DNA from: Treponema sp.
Lineage (GTDB): Bacteria; Spirochaetota; Spirochaetia; Treponematales; Treponemataceae
Assembly: GCA_016294035.1 (NCBI GenBank)
Contig: JAEDCT010000008.1
Span: 1 to 64,000 of the forward strand
Direction of reading: 5' to 3'
Length of the DNA stretch: 64,000 nucleotides
Below the pieces are notes generated by a model. That model was not told the DNA's origin. It made no database searches and saw only the letters and a program-made list of their open reading frames with translations. The translations under genes were made by a program, and so were the position numbers. This document shows positions 53,743 through 61,640 of the stretch, piece by piece (the first letter of the stretch is position 1; each line of letters opens with the position of its first letter).

Positions 53743-56226
53743 ATGATTGAAAAGATAAAATACGAAGAAAAGCAGACTCCAGAAGGTGGATATATTTTAA
53801 CAGCTCCTATTGAACATGAAATGCAGCGTTCATTTATTGACTATTCAATGTCGGTAATTGTTGAACGTGCTTTGCCTGATGTACGCGATGGATTAAAGCC
53901 GGTTCACCGAAGAATTCTTTATGCCATGGCAGAAGAAAATCTTGTTGCAAGTGGAAAAACAAAAAAATGTGCAACCGTAGTCGGTGATGTACTCGGTCGT
54001 TATCACCCACACGGAGATGCTTCCGTTTACGATGCAATGGTTCGTCTTGGTCAGGCTTTTTCTTTAAGGTATATGCCTGTCACAAAGCAGGGTAACTTCG
54101 GAGGTATAGACGGATCTCCTGCAGCCGCTTACCGTTACACTGAGGCAAAAATGTCAAAGGTTGCCGAAGTAATGGTAGAAGACATCAAGAAAGACACAGT
54201 TGATTTCAGTCCTAACTTTGATGATACAAGACAGGAACCAAAAGTTCTTCCTGCAGCATTCCCATTCCTTTTGTGTAACGGTTCAACTGGTATTGCCGTT
54301 GGTATGGCCACAAATATGCCTCCGCACAATCTTAGGGAAGTTGGAGCTGCCATCTGTGCTTATATTGATAATCCTGAATGTAAAGTTGAAGATTTGATGC
54401 AGCACATGAAAGGACCGGATTTTCCTACTGGTGGTATCATTTTTGGAAAGAAAGGTATTGCTGATGCATACAAAACTGGACGCGGTAAAATTTTAATTCG
54501 TGCCCGTTTTACGATTGAAGTTGATACAAAGGGAAAAGAAAAAATTGTATTCACTGAAATTCCTTACCAGACAAGAACTGATGATCTGGTTAAAAAAATA
54601 GCAGACCTTGCAAAAGAAGGAGTTATTGAAGGCATTGAACGTGTTAATGATGGCAGTCATGGTGATGATGTTCGTATTGAAGTTGATATAAAAAGAACTG
54701 CAATTGCAAAAGTTGTTATCAATCAGATTTTTGCAAAGACACCACTTCAATCTTCTTATGGAATCATAAACCTTGCTCTTGTTCCATCTGGAAAGGGACT
54801 TGCACCGCAGGTTCTCAATTTAAAGCAGATTATAAAACACTTTGTTGATCATCGTGATGAAGTAATTACACGCCGTACAAAATTTGAACTTGCAGTTGCA
54901 AAGAAAAAGGAACACATCCTTGAAGCAAAAATTACTGCAGTTGACTGTGTTGATGAAGTAATTCAGATTATCCGTTCAAGTAAGGATGAACCTGAAGCTA
55001 AGAAGAGACTTGAGGCAAGATTCGGATTTGATGAAGAACAGAGCCAGGCCATCGTTGATCTTCGCCTCGGAGTTCTTACTTCTTTGCGCATTGATGAACT
55101 TAAGATTGAAATGGAACAGCTTAAGACAGAGATTGCACGTCTTGAAGATCTGCTTGCACATCATGAAAAAATTCTTAACCTTATTAAGGAAGAAACAAAT
55201 GCCATCGTAGAAAAATTCGGCGATGACAGAAAGACAGACATTGTTGCCGGCGAAGTTGAGACAATCAATGTTGAAGACATGATAAAGGAAGAAGACATGG
55301 TTGTTCTCATTTCAAAGCTTGGTTACATTAAACGTGTTCCTGTTTCTCAGTATAAGAGTCAGGGTAGGGGAGGCAAGGGGGTTATTTCCGCCAAGCTTGT
55401 TGAGGAAGACTACATCAATCAGATGTTTGTTGCTTCTACCCATGATTACCTTATGTTCATTACAACGGCAGGAAAAGCTTACTGGGTTAAGGTTCACGAA
55501 ATTCCAGAAGCATCTAAAACTAGCCGAGGAAGTCATGTAAAGTCATTTTTAACCCTTGGAAATGAAGATATTACTACTACTGTTGCTCTTAAAGACTTTA
55601 AGGATGATGAATTCCTCTTTATGGCTACAGCAAATGGTGTTGTAAAGAAAACTCCTACAAGTGAATTTAAGAATGCAAAGGCTCGTGGAACAACTGCCGT
55701 TCGTCTTGATGACGGAGATACTCTTGTAAGCTCGATCCTTACATCTGGCAGCGATGAAATTCTTCTCGTCAGCCGACGTGGACAGGCCCTCCGCATTGAA
55801 GAAAATGATGTTCGTCCAATGGGAAAGACAAGCCGCGGTGTTGCAGGTATCAAGCTTGCAAGTGGTGATGAACTTGCTTCAGCTATTCGTATTCAGAAAG
55901 AGGAAGATGCTAGAATTCTTGTTGTTACAGAAAAAGGAATTGGTAAGCGAGTAGATCCTGCAGAGTTTAATGCTCACGGACGAGGAACCGGCGGCCAGAA
56001 AATTTTCGGTAATGTTGATGACAAGGGAGAAATTATTGGAGCCCTCTGTGTTCGTGAAAGCGACAGCGTTATGTGCATAACAAGTCAGGGAACTTCTGTT
56101 CGTGTTGAAGCCAAGGACATTACAGTTCAGGGAAGAAGCGCTAGTGGAATCAAGGTTGTTTCTATCACTGACCCAGATTATGTTGTAGGCGTAGACAGAA
56201 TTGCCAACGAAGAAGAGGAAAAATAA
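53743..56226 (+). CDS. gyrA: DNA gyrase subunit A
   Basis: DNA-cleaving subunit, 827 residues. The catalytic tyrosine is in AAAYRYTEAKMS, and the C-terminal wrapping domain has the gyrase box SQGRGGKGVIS, which separates it from topoisomerase IV. In the quinolone-determining region HPHGDASVYD, the residue at E. coli Ser83 is Ala (Ala93 here), while the Asp87 equivalent is kept. AGGAAA precedes the ATG. The chain ends in an acidic NEEEEK. A terminator follows. Confidence 0.97.
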   Translation: MIEKIKYEEKQTPEGGYILTAPIEHEMQRSFIDYSMSVIVERALPDVRDGLKPVHRRILYAMAEENLVASGKTKKCATVVGDVLGRYHPHGDASVYDAMVRLGQAFSLRYMPVTKQGNFGGIDGSPAAAYRYTEAKMSKVAEVMVEDIKKDTVDFSPNFDDTRQEPKVLPAAFPFLLCNGSTGIAVGMATNMPPHNLREVGAAICAYIDNPECKVEDLMQHMKGPDFPTGGIIFGKKGIADAYKTGRGKILIRARFTIEVDTKGKEKIVFTEIPYQTRTDDLVKKIADLAKEGVIEGIERVNDGSHGDDVRIEVDIKRTAIAKVVINQIFAKTPLQSSYGIINLALVPSGKGLAPQVLNLKQIIKHFVDHRDEVITRRTKFELAVAKKKEHILEAKITAVDCVDEVIQIIRSSKDEPEAKKRLEARFGFDEEQSQAIVDLRLGVLTSLRIDELKIEMEQLKTEIARLEDLLAHHEKILNLIKEETNAIVEKFGDDRKTDIVAGEVETINVEDMIKEEDMVVLISKLGYIKRVPVSQYKSQGRGGKGVISAKLVEEDYINQMFVASTHDYLMFITTAGKAYWVKVHEIPEASKTSRGSHVKSFLTLGNEDITTTVALKDFKDDEFLFMATANGVVKKTPTSEFKNAKARGTTAVRLDDGDTLVSSILTSGSDEILLVSRRGQALRIEENDVRPMGKTSRGVAGIKLASGDELASAIRIQKEEDARILVVTEKGIGKRVDPAEFNAHGRGTGGQKIFGNVDDKGEIIGALCVRESDSVMCITSQGTSVRVEAKDITVQGRSASGIKVVSITDPDYVVGVDRIANEEEEK

Positions 56227-56254
56227 AAATTAAATCAACCTTAAATTGATTTGC

Positions 56255-56286
56255 AAACCGTCTGTAGAAATGCAGGCGGTTTTTTT
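56255..56286 (+). terminator. Terminator of gyrB-gyrA
   Basis: Ten-bp stem AAACCGTCTG/CAGGCGGTTT with one wobble, followed by a T run. Confidence 0.9.
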
Positions 56287-56300
56287 ATATTCTATATGCC

Positions 56301-57161
56301 ATGTGGATGATTTTAGTTTTGGTGTACGGGCTTATAAAAGGAATCAGGGAAATCTGCAAGAAAAAGGCTCTTGAAAAAAATTCAGTCATAGAAGTTCTTC
56401 TTGTATATACGTTCATTTCTTTTTTGATTTGTATTCCACAATTTCCAGAGGCAAAAGGCTTAACCATAAATCAGTATTTTTGGGTTGCAGTAAAAGCATT
56501 CATAATTTTTGTTGCCTGGATTGCAGGTTTTAAGGCAGTTAAAAATCTTCCAATTAGTCTTTGTGGTGTTCTTGATCTTTCCAGGGTACTTTTTGCATCT
56601 CTTCTTGGAGTTCTTGTTCTTGGTGAACAGATTACGATTTATAAGGCAGTTGGACTTTTGTTTGTTAGCATTGGTCTTATGTTCCTGAAGTTTAATCCCT
56701 TTGTTAAGAAAGAACATTTACCAGCTTCTGATTCCAAGTCATCTACGTTTTGTGTTTTCCTGGCATTCCTTTCATGTATTTTGAATGCTGTTTCTGGGCT
56801 TATGGATAAAATTCTCATGAAGGAAATAAATTCCAGCCAGCTTCAGTTTTGGTATGTTTTGTTCATGGTAATTTTTTATGCTTTGTATACATTAGTCAGA
56901 CGAGTTAAGATTAATAAGAGTATTTTAAAGAATATCTGGGTTTGGTTTCTTGCTATCGGATTAATTGCCATGGATAAATGTCTTTTTATTGCCAATGGCT
57001 ATCCTGAAAGCCAGGTAACTGTCATGACTCTCATTAAACAGGTGAGCGTAATTGTTGCCATCATAGGTGGAAAATTTGTCTTCAAGGAAAAGAATATCCT
57101 CCACAAAATAATTTGTGCTGCAATCATTATCATTGGAATTTTAATCGGAATAATGGGGTAG
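56301..57161 (+). CDS. EamA/DMT-superfamily transporter
   Basis: Inner-membrane protein of 286 residues with about ten hydrophobic segments in two similar halves, the DMT plan. EamA-type segments are visible: LSRVLFASLLGVLVLGEQIT in the first half and VTVMTLIKQVSVIVAIIGG in the second. Substrate unknown; family members move amino acids, nucleotide sugars or metabolites. No Shine-Dalgarno precedes the ATG; TATATT ends ten bases upstream, but its -35 lies inside the gyrA terminator and is weak. The AraC gene starts two bases after its stop region. Confidence 0.82.
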   Translation: MWMILVLVYGLIKGIREICKKKALEKNSVIEVLLVYTFISFLICIPQFPEAKGLTINQYFWVAVKAFIIFVAWIAGFKAVKNLPISLCGVLDLSRVLFASLLGVLVLGEQITIYKAVGLLFVSIGLMFLKFNPFVKKEHLPASDSKSSTFCVFLAFLSCILNAVSGLMDKILMKEINSSQLQFWYVLFMVIFYALYTLVRRVKINKSILKNIWVWFLAIGLIAMDKCLFIANGYPESQVTVMTLIKQVSVIVAIIGGKFVFKEKNILHKIICAAIIIIGILIGIMG

Positions 57162-57171
57162 GATGATTTTT

Positions 57172-58050
57172 ATGGAATGCATAGAAAACATGGAGCTGAT
57201 AAAAAAACTTGTTGGAAAAACGATCACTGAATCCAATTTGAAAAATGTTGACTGCTATGTTTATGATAAATTTGCACTTTTCATTCAGGCTGCAGGCTTC
57301 TGTGAATTTGCAATCAAGAAGAATCACAGTCATCCATCTTACATGATTATAATTGAATTCGGCACAGATGATTTTCTTATTCCTCCAAGAATTAAACTGA
57401 AAAAAAATTACTATCTTGCATCAATTCTTTCACCTGAAATTCCACATGAGGATAAGGGGACTGATTTTCCAAACTATTACACCATCATGATAGACAGGGA
57501 ATATTTTGAGCAGAATTTTCAGATGTATCAAAGTGAAATACCAGTTTATAAAGGGCATCAGTTTTTGATCTGCCATGATGTTCTCAAGATGCTACATCTC
57601 TTTGCTTTTGAATCTTCCAAGAACATGAAGAATTCCGATGTTACTCTTGAGTGCCAGACAAAACTTTTGACACACTGGATTATACGCAGCCTTCTTGAAG
57701 AAAATTACGATATGCGCTCTGTTTCCTCAAATGAAAGAATAGGAAGAATTCAAACTTACATTGAACTTCATTGTGGAGATAATCTTACGATTTATGATCT
57801 TGCAAATAATGCCAACATGTCTGTTTCCAATTTCAACAGGCTTTTTACCAGGGAAGTAGGGGCATCTCCAAAGAACTATCTTACTTCTGTTCGCTTGAAT
57901 AAAGCCTTGAAGCTTCTTAGAAGAAATGATTTTTCAGTTTCAGAGATTGCAGTTCAATGCGGTTTTTCATCGCTTTCTCATTTTTCTTCTGCTTTTAAAA
58001 AGGTTTATGACATGAGTCCAAGCGATTACAGGGAACATTATCAAAAATAG
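57172..58050 (+). CDS. AraC-family regulator with a sensory N-terminal domain
   Basis: About 292 residues. Residues 180-290 form the AraC domain with two helix-turn-helices (LTIYDLANNANMSVSNFNRL and FSVSEIAVQCGFSSLSHFSS). The N-terminal half looks like an AraC-type cupin domain (ILSPEIPHEDKGTDF, a YKGHQFLICHDVLKMLH helix). I chose the ATG at 57172 with AGGATG upstream; an ATG three codons earlier is also in frame. Its neighbour upstream is the DMT transporter and downstream a flavin-type protein, one of which may be its target. Confidence 0.83.
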   Translation: MECIENMELIKKLVGKTITESNLKNVDCYVYDKFALFIQAAGFCEFAIKKNHSHPSYMIIIEFGTDDFLIPPRIKLKKNYYLASILSPEIPHEDKGTDFPNYYTIMIDREYFEQNFQMYQSEIPVYKGHQFLICHDVLKMLHLFAFESSKNMKNSDVTLECQTKLLTHWIIRSLLEENYDMRSVSSNERIGRIQTYIELHCGDNLTIYDLANNANMSVSNFNRLFTREVGASPKNYLTSVRLNKALKLLRRNDFSVSEIAVQCGFSSLSHFSSAFKKVYDMSPSDYREHYQK

Positions 58051-58134
58051 CAAATTCTTGAGCGATTTTTAAAAGCGTCGATTTTAATTATGAGTATCAT
58101 ATAAAACACCATAAACTATTTCTGGAGATGTTTT

Positions 58135-58560
58135 ATGACAAAAGAAGAATTGTTCAAGATGATGAATGAAAATCCTGTGATGCACCTTGCCACAGTTGAT
58201 GAAAATGGATATCCACGTGTCCGTGGAATTCTCATGTTTAAAGCTTGTGAAGACGGAATTATTTTCCACACGGGAACTTTCAAGGAACTTTACAAGCAGC
58301 TCATGTCAAATCCAAATGCGGAAGTTTGCTTTCAGTGCAATGGAACTCAGGTTCGTGTAGAAGGAAAGTTTGAACTGGATGAAAGCGATGAAGTTTTTGA
58401 GGAAATCTATAACCACCCGTCACGCGCATTCTTAAGGCAGTGGGGAAAAACAAAGGAAGAAGTAAAGGACTTCCTCAAGATATTCAGATTAAAAAGTGGA
58501 AAGGCCCACACCTGGTCCATGGCAGACAACTTCAAGCCAAAGGAATACATTGATCTTTAA
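58135..58560 (+). CDS. Pyridoxamine 5'-phosphate oxidase-family protein
   Basis: Small split-barrel protein of 141 residues, of the type that binds FMN or F420-like cofactors. The N-terminal HLATVDENGYPRVRGI strand pattern and the FHTGTFKELYKQLMSNPNAE segment fit the PNPOx-like family, whose roles in anaerobes are mostly undefined. GGAG lies upstream of the ATG. It lies between the AraC gene and a structured repeat, and runs convergent with the DUF2271-like gene. Confidence 0.85.
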   Translation: MTKEELFKMMNENPVMHLATVDENGYPRVRGILMFKACEDGIIFHTGTFKELYKQLMSNPNAEVCFQCNGTQVRVEGKFELDESDEVFEEIYNHPSRAFLRQWGKTKEEVKDFLKIFRLKSGKAHTWSMADNFKPKEYIDL

Positions 58561-58609
58561 TCAATTATGGAAAGTTCTATTAAAGAATAAAGTAAATTAA
58601 AGATGAATC

Positions 58610-58747
58610 ATATGAAAACCGAGAAGGAAGGAAGAGGCCAACAAAAACATTCAAAGCCCTGAAAGATAGTTTCCTTGCAGGGCTTTGCATGTAGCGACGA
58701 TATCTAGCGGTTTTGCTGGACTCGTACTGACTGGTAGGTTTTCATAT
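58610..58747 (+). repeat. 138-nt structured element, family 1, copy C (diverged)
   Basis: Exactly as long as copies A and B. The closing stem ATATGAAAACC/GGTTTTCATAT (58610-58620 with 58737-58747) replaces the A/B stem with 7 re-paired positions. The hairpin stem CAAAGCCCTG/CAGGGCTTTG is perfectly paired, where A/B has a G-A mismatch pair. The loop AAAGATAGTTTCCTTG, GTAGCGACG, CTAGCGGTTTTG and ACTGACTGGTAG are unchanged. It lies in an intergenic gap between convergent genes, so it is not a leader. Confidence 0.8.
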
Positions 58748-58764
58748 TTTTCTATGTTATGTTT

Positions 58765-59346
58765 TTACTTTACGACAACATAAATGCTTTCAATGATTTT
58801 ATCAGACGTTGTTATGAATTCACTTTTATTATTCAACATGAGCTTTATTTCCTTTTCAGTTCCATCAGGAATTATTTCACCCGTGTAAAGAACTGCAGGC
58901 TGGCCGTCCACACCGGAATTCTTTTTTGTATAATAGTCATTGTAATCAAAACTCTGGTTTGCCTGACATTTGAAAACATAAGTCTTTCCTTTTTCAAGTT
59001 CCAGATCTTTTGAAATCACAAAGCCTTTCTTTGGTGTTGCGCTTGTTGTGGCATCAACTTCATCCTTTGAAATTTTTTCGGCAGGATTCTGTCCCTTTGA
59101 CTTGTACCAGTCAGGCAATGATTCTGGTCTTCCGTTCTTTGGAGAACCGATCCATTTGTTTCCCGAAGCTTTCTTTGTCACAAACAATGTGTCAACGTAT
59201 GTTCCGTCTGAATCCTCAACCCATACTGCAATCTGTGGTGCGCGTTTTGAATATGATTCACCTGGATTTACTGCAACCGAAATTTTTTCGGCCCATACAA
59301 AGGCGGCGGCGGCACTCAATAAAACCGATGCAAAAATTTTTTTCAT
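58765..59346 (-). CDS. Exported DUF2271-like protein
   Basis: 193 residues. A signal peptide (KKIFASVLLSAAAAFVWA) is followed by a beta-rich domain. The segment PQIAVWVEDSDGTYVDTLFV and the later NGRPESLPDWYKSKG match the DUF2271 pattern as I recall it. Its function is unknown; in other bacteria such genes sit with flavin transferase or PepSY genes. It is preceded by a short frameshifted ORF. No other cell-envelope partner is visible nearby. Confidence 0.75.
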   Translation of the reverse strand: MKKIFASVLLSAAAAFVWAEKISVAVNPGESYSKRAPQIAVWVEDSDGTYVDTLFVTKKASGNKWIGSPKNGRPESLPDWYKSKGQNPAEKISKDEVDATTSATPKKGFVISKDLELEKGKTYVFKCQANQSFDYNDYYTKKNSGVDGQPAVLYTGEIIPDGTEKEIKLMLNNKSEFITTSDKIIESIYVVVK

Positions 59347-59364
59347 TTTATACCTCTCAAAATT

Positions 59365-59518
59365 CTAGAATTTATGTGTATAGCTGAAACCCACTCTCTG
59401 GAAATACCATTCGTGTCCGCTATATTCCATAAGCGGTTCGTATTTGCTTTCTCCATCATCATGGTATTTTGAAAATTCCTCATAGCTTCTTCTTTGTCGT
59501 AGCAGTGTTTTTTTTCAT
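59365..59518 (-). pseudogene. Short frame-broken ORF with an A8 tract at its start
   Basis: GGGAG precedes an ATG at 59518 directly followed by eight As. As written, the frame ends after 12 codons. With seven As the frame would run 50 codons to the TAG at 59365, ending in WYFQRVGFSYTHKF with an aromatic terminus, as outer-membrane proteins often have. The product lies 18 bases before the DUF2271-like start in the same orientation. It may be a pseudogene, a remnant of a longer gene, a phase-variable gene or a sequencing error. Confidence 0.4.
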
Positions 59519-59531
59519 TTTATGCTCCCAT

Positions 59532-59674
59532 AAAAAGTCAAGAAGATTGTTTCAACAATCGATTGACTTTTTACGCTGTTCCGTAATGTAATGAGGAACA
59601 GCAGTTAGATAATAAGTTTGCAACGCAAACTTTAAGTAAGATAAAGCCGCGCTATTTTAGCGGTTTTATCTTAC
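59532..59674 (+). repeat. Four-hairpin structured element, family 2, copy 2
   Basis: Same layout as copy 1. P1 outer 10-bp stem (59532-59541/59563-59572) with the inner GATTG-TTTCAA-CAATC; P2 GCTGTTCC/GGAACAGC (59575-59582/59595-59602); P3 AAGTTTGC/GCAAACTT (59614-59621/59625-59632) with a 3-base loop; P4 15-bp stem (59636-59650/59660-59674) with loop GCTATTTTA. The last arm overlaps the stop codon of the convergent FMN reductase gene, as copy 1 abuts a stop codon. Confidence 0.7.
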
Positions 59675-60252
59675 ACTCCTTTGAAATTTAATTTTTTTAA
59701 TTTTCTGTTCAGTCTATTGCACCTGGCAAATTCTCTTTCTGTAAGTTCCCGTGATTTTTTTGTTCCTCCTTTCTGGATAACTCCAATGCATTTAAATCCT
59801 GAATATTTTGTGATTTCCTTTATTTCCCTTACAACTCCTGAACTTTGTTTTGCAAGAAGATTGAAAGGGTAGGGTGTTGTGCATGCTGTTGCTATGATGC
59901 ATTTTTTCCCTTTGTTAAGCGGAACTGGAATTCCGCTTTTGCTTTCCGACATCATGACATAGACAATTCTGTCAAAAAGCATTTTCAATTTTCCGCTCAT
60001 GTTGCCCCAGTAGCATGGTGAACCGATGACAACAACATCGGCAGCTTTTATCTTTTCAGCAATGACGTGTGCATCATCCTTTTCAAGAATACAGTTTCCT
60101 TTTGATCTGCATGCCATGCAACCGTGGCACCAGTCAAAATTCAGCTGATGAACGTCTACAAACTCGCAGTCAGTTCCATCTGTAATTTGTTTTAAAATTT
60201 TTTCAATGGTACCGTTTTTTCTTGGGCTTCCGTTGAGAGCCAATACTTTCAT
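59671..60252 (-). CDS. NADPH-dependent FMN reductase / iron-sulfur flavoprotein-like
   Basis: Flavodoxin-fold protein of 193 residues. The FMN phosphate loop is LNGSPRKNGTIEKIL and PCYWGNMSGKLKMLFDR is the second family segment. A cysteine group GCMACRSKGNC suggests an iron-sulfur site, as in the Isf-type subfamily, or simply structural cysteines. Its ATG overlaps the TetR gene by 4 bases, so it is co-transcribed with and probably controlled by that repressor. Confidence 0.86.
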   Translation of the reverse strand: MKVLALNGSPRKNGTIEKILKQITDGTDCEFVDVHQLNFDWCHGCMACRSKGNCILEKDDAHVIAEKIKAADVVVIGSPCYWGNMSGKLKMLFDRIVYVMMSESKSGIPVPLNKGKKCIIATACTTPYPFNLLAKQSSGVVREIKEITKYSGFKCIGVIQKGGTKKSRELTEREFARCNRLNRKLKKLNFKGV

Positions 60253-60842
60253 TTTGTTTCTCCAATAATGCTGTTTATCATCAGGTCTATGAATCTGTCT
60301 GTAAACTTGATACCCTCATTCCAGAAATCAGGATCAGCTCTTTTTGTGATGATGGATTCAATGCATCCCCACATTCCGGAAATTAATATTCCAGTATCAA
60401 GGTGAATGTCATTGCCTTTGTAGAAACCATTGTCTCTGCATTCTGCAAGAAGATTTTCTCCCATCCTGTTGCAGATATAGAAATTCATGATGTCTTCGTC
60501 ACCAATGTTTTCTTCCAGTTTTGAAAAAACAAGAACAGCAACCTTCGGTCTTTCAAAACACCAGTCCCTGTAAACCCTGAGGGATGTTCTGATTTTCTCT
60601 TTGCAGTCAGTCACTCCTGCAAGACAGGCTTTCATTTTTTCAGCAAGTTCTGAAATGCAGGAAAGAGAAATTTTCATGAAAAGTTCGTTCTTGTCCCTGT
60701 AGTAGTTGTAGATTGAAGTTGCACTTACGCCGCATTTTTTTGCTACGTCGCGCATTCCGATTTCAGCAGGTTCATTTTCCGTGAGAAGGTCAATTGCTGC
60801 TTTGAGAATTTGATTTTCCAGTTCTTTGTTAGCGTGTCTCAT
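60249..60842 (-). CDS. TetR-family repressor
   Basis: 197 residues. N-terminal HTH with GMRDVAKKCGVSATSIYNYY and a helical ligand domain. Its promoter region contains two direct repeats AACAATGTTAATTT, which overlap the -10 box and the start. It has no Shine-Dalgarno and the promoter predicts a leaderless mRNA. It is followed by the FMN reductase in the same operon. The ligand is unknown; a redox or xenobiotic signal is a guess from the partner. Confidence 0.85.
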   Translation of the reverse strand: MRHANKELENQILKAAIDLLTENEPAEIGMRDVAKKCGVSATSIYNYYRDKNELFMKISLSCISELAEKMKACLAGVTDCKEKIRTSLRVYRDWCFERPKVAVLVFSKLEENIGDEDIMNFYICNRMGENLLAECRDNGFYKGNDIHLDTGILISGMWGCIESIITKRADPDFWNEGIKFTDRFIDLMINSIIGETK

Positions 60843-60880
60843 AACAATGTTAATTTAACAATGTTAATTTATAATGTCAA
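60843..60880 (-). promoter_or_regulatory. TetR operator and promoter (leaderless)
   Basis: Two copies of AACAATGTTAATTT (60843-60856 and 60857-60870) lie side by side. On the minus strand TTGACA (60880-60875), 17-base spacer, TAAATT (60857-60852), then nine bases to the ATG. The repeats overlap the -10 box, as expected for autoregulation. Confidence 0.6.
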
Positions 60881-60885
60881 TAACA

Positions 60886-60914
60886 TTTACCTCTTTTAAA
60901 TAAATTTGTAAAAT
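60886..60914 (+). promoter_or_regulatory. Promoter of the 60921 HAD gene (leaderless)
   Basis: -35 TTTACC, 17-base spacer, -10 TAAAAT (60909-60914). The ATG begins seven bases after the -10 box, and there is no ribosome site. Confidence 0.5.
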
Positions 60915-60920
60915 CAAAAT

Positions 60921-61571
60921 ATGATAGAAGCATTTGTTTTTGATATGGATGGAGTTCTTCTGGATACAGAGTCTGTTTGTGACAGAACATGGCAGATTGC
61001 TGGAAAAGAATTTGGTGTATCAGAAGAAGATTCCTTGAAGATAGTTAATCTTTGCCGAGGAACAAATAAGTCTGATACCCGTGATATAATTCGCAGGGAA
61101 CTTGGTGAAAGTTTTGATGTGGAAGGTTTCTTAAAGCGAACATCTGAGTGTTTTGTTGATATAGAAAAAAATGAGGGAATCAGGGTTATGCCTTATGCCA
61201 GAGAATGTCTTCAGTTTTTGAAGAATTCTGGATATAGACTGGCTCTTGCATCATCAACGAGGGAAGTTGTTGTAAGGAAACATCTTCAGGCTGCAGAGTT
61301 GCTTGATTTTTTTGAAGTAATAGTTACCGGGGACATGGTTGTTCACAGTAAGCCGGATCCAGAAATTTATCTCAAGGCTTGTTCTGAAATTGGAATACAG
61401 CCGATGAATTGTGTGGCAGTGGAAGATAGCCCAAATGGATTAAAAAGTGCCAGCTTAGCCGGAATGGTTACAGTTATGATTCCCGATAGAATCAGTCCAA
61501 ATGAAGAAACGGAAAAGGTGACAGATTATTTGTTTGATTCCTTAAACGAGATTATACTTGCCCGCTGGTAG
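60921..61571 (+). CDS. HAD-superfamily beta-phosphoglucomutase-like hydrolase
   Basis: 216 residues, HAD subfamily IA. Motif I FDMDGVLLDTE, motif II LASSTR, the lysine in HSKPDPEIYLKA and motif IV VEDSPNGLKSA are all present. It is closely related in motif pattern to the HAD protein at 12616. The substrate could be a hexose phosphate or other phosphomonoester. Divergent to the TetR gene with 78 bases between, so the two share a control region. Confidence 0.85.
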   Translation: MIEAFVFDMDGVLLDTESVCDRTWQIAGKEFGVSEEDSLKIVNLCRGTNKSDTRDIIRRELGESFDVEGFLKRTSECFVDIEKNEGIRVMPYARECLQFLKNSGYRLALASSTREVVVRKHLQAAELLDFFEVIVTGDMVVHSKPDPEIYLKACSEIGIQPMNCVAVEDSPNGLKSASLAGMVTVMIPDRISPNEETEKVTDYLFDSLNEIILARW

Positions 61572-61640
61572 GTGACAGACAAATATAATCTGTAACCATG
61601 AATTTCAGAAAAATGCCTTATATATAGAAGAAAACTTGAA

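Noticed and set aside
8772..58747. Family 1 as a cis-acting riboswitch
   Set aside because: Only two copies lie in leaders, ahead of unrelated genes, and copy C lies between convergent genes.
615..59674. Family 2 as integron attC sites
   Set aside because: attC sites are single imperfect hairpins with RYYYAAC/GTTRRRY ends; here there are four separate hairpins and no integrase or cassette array.
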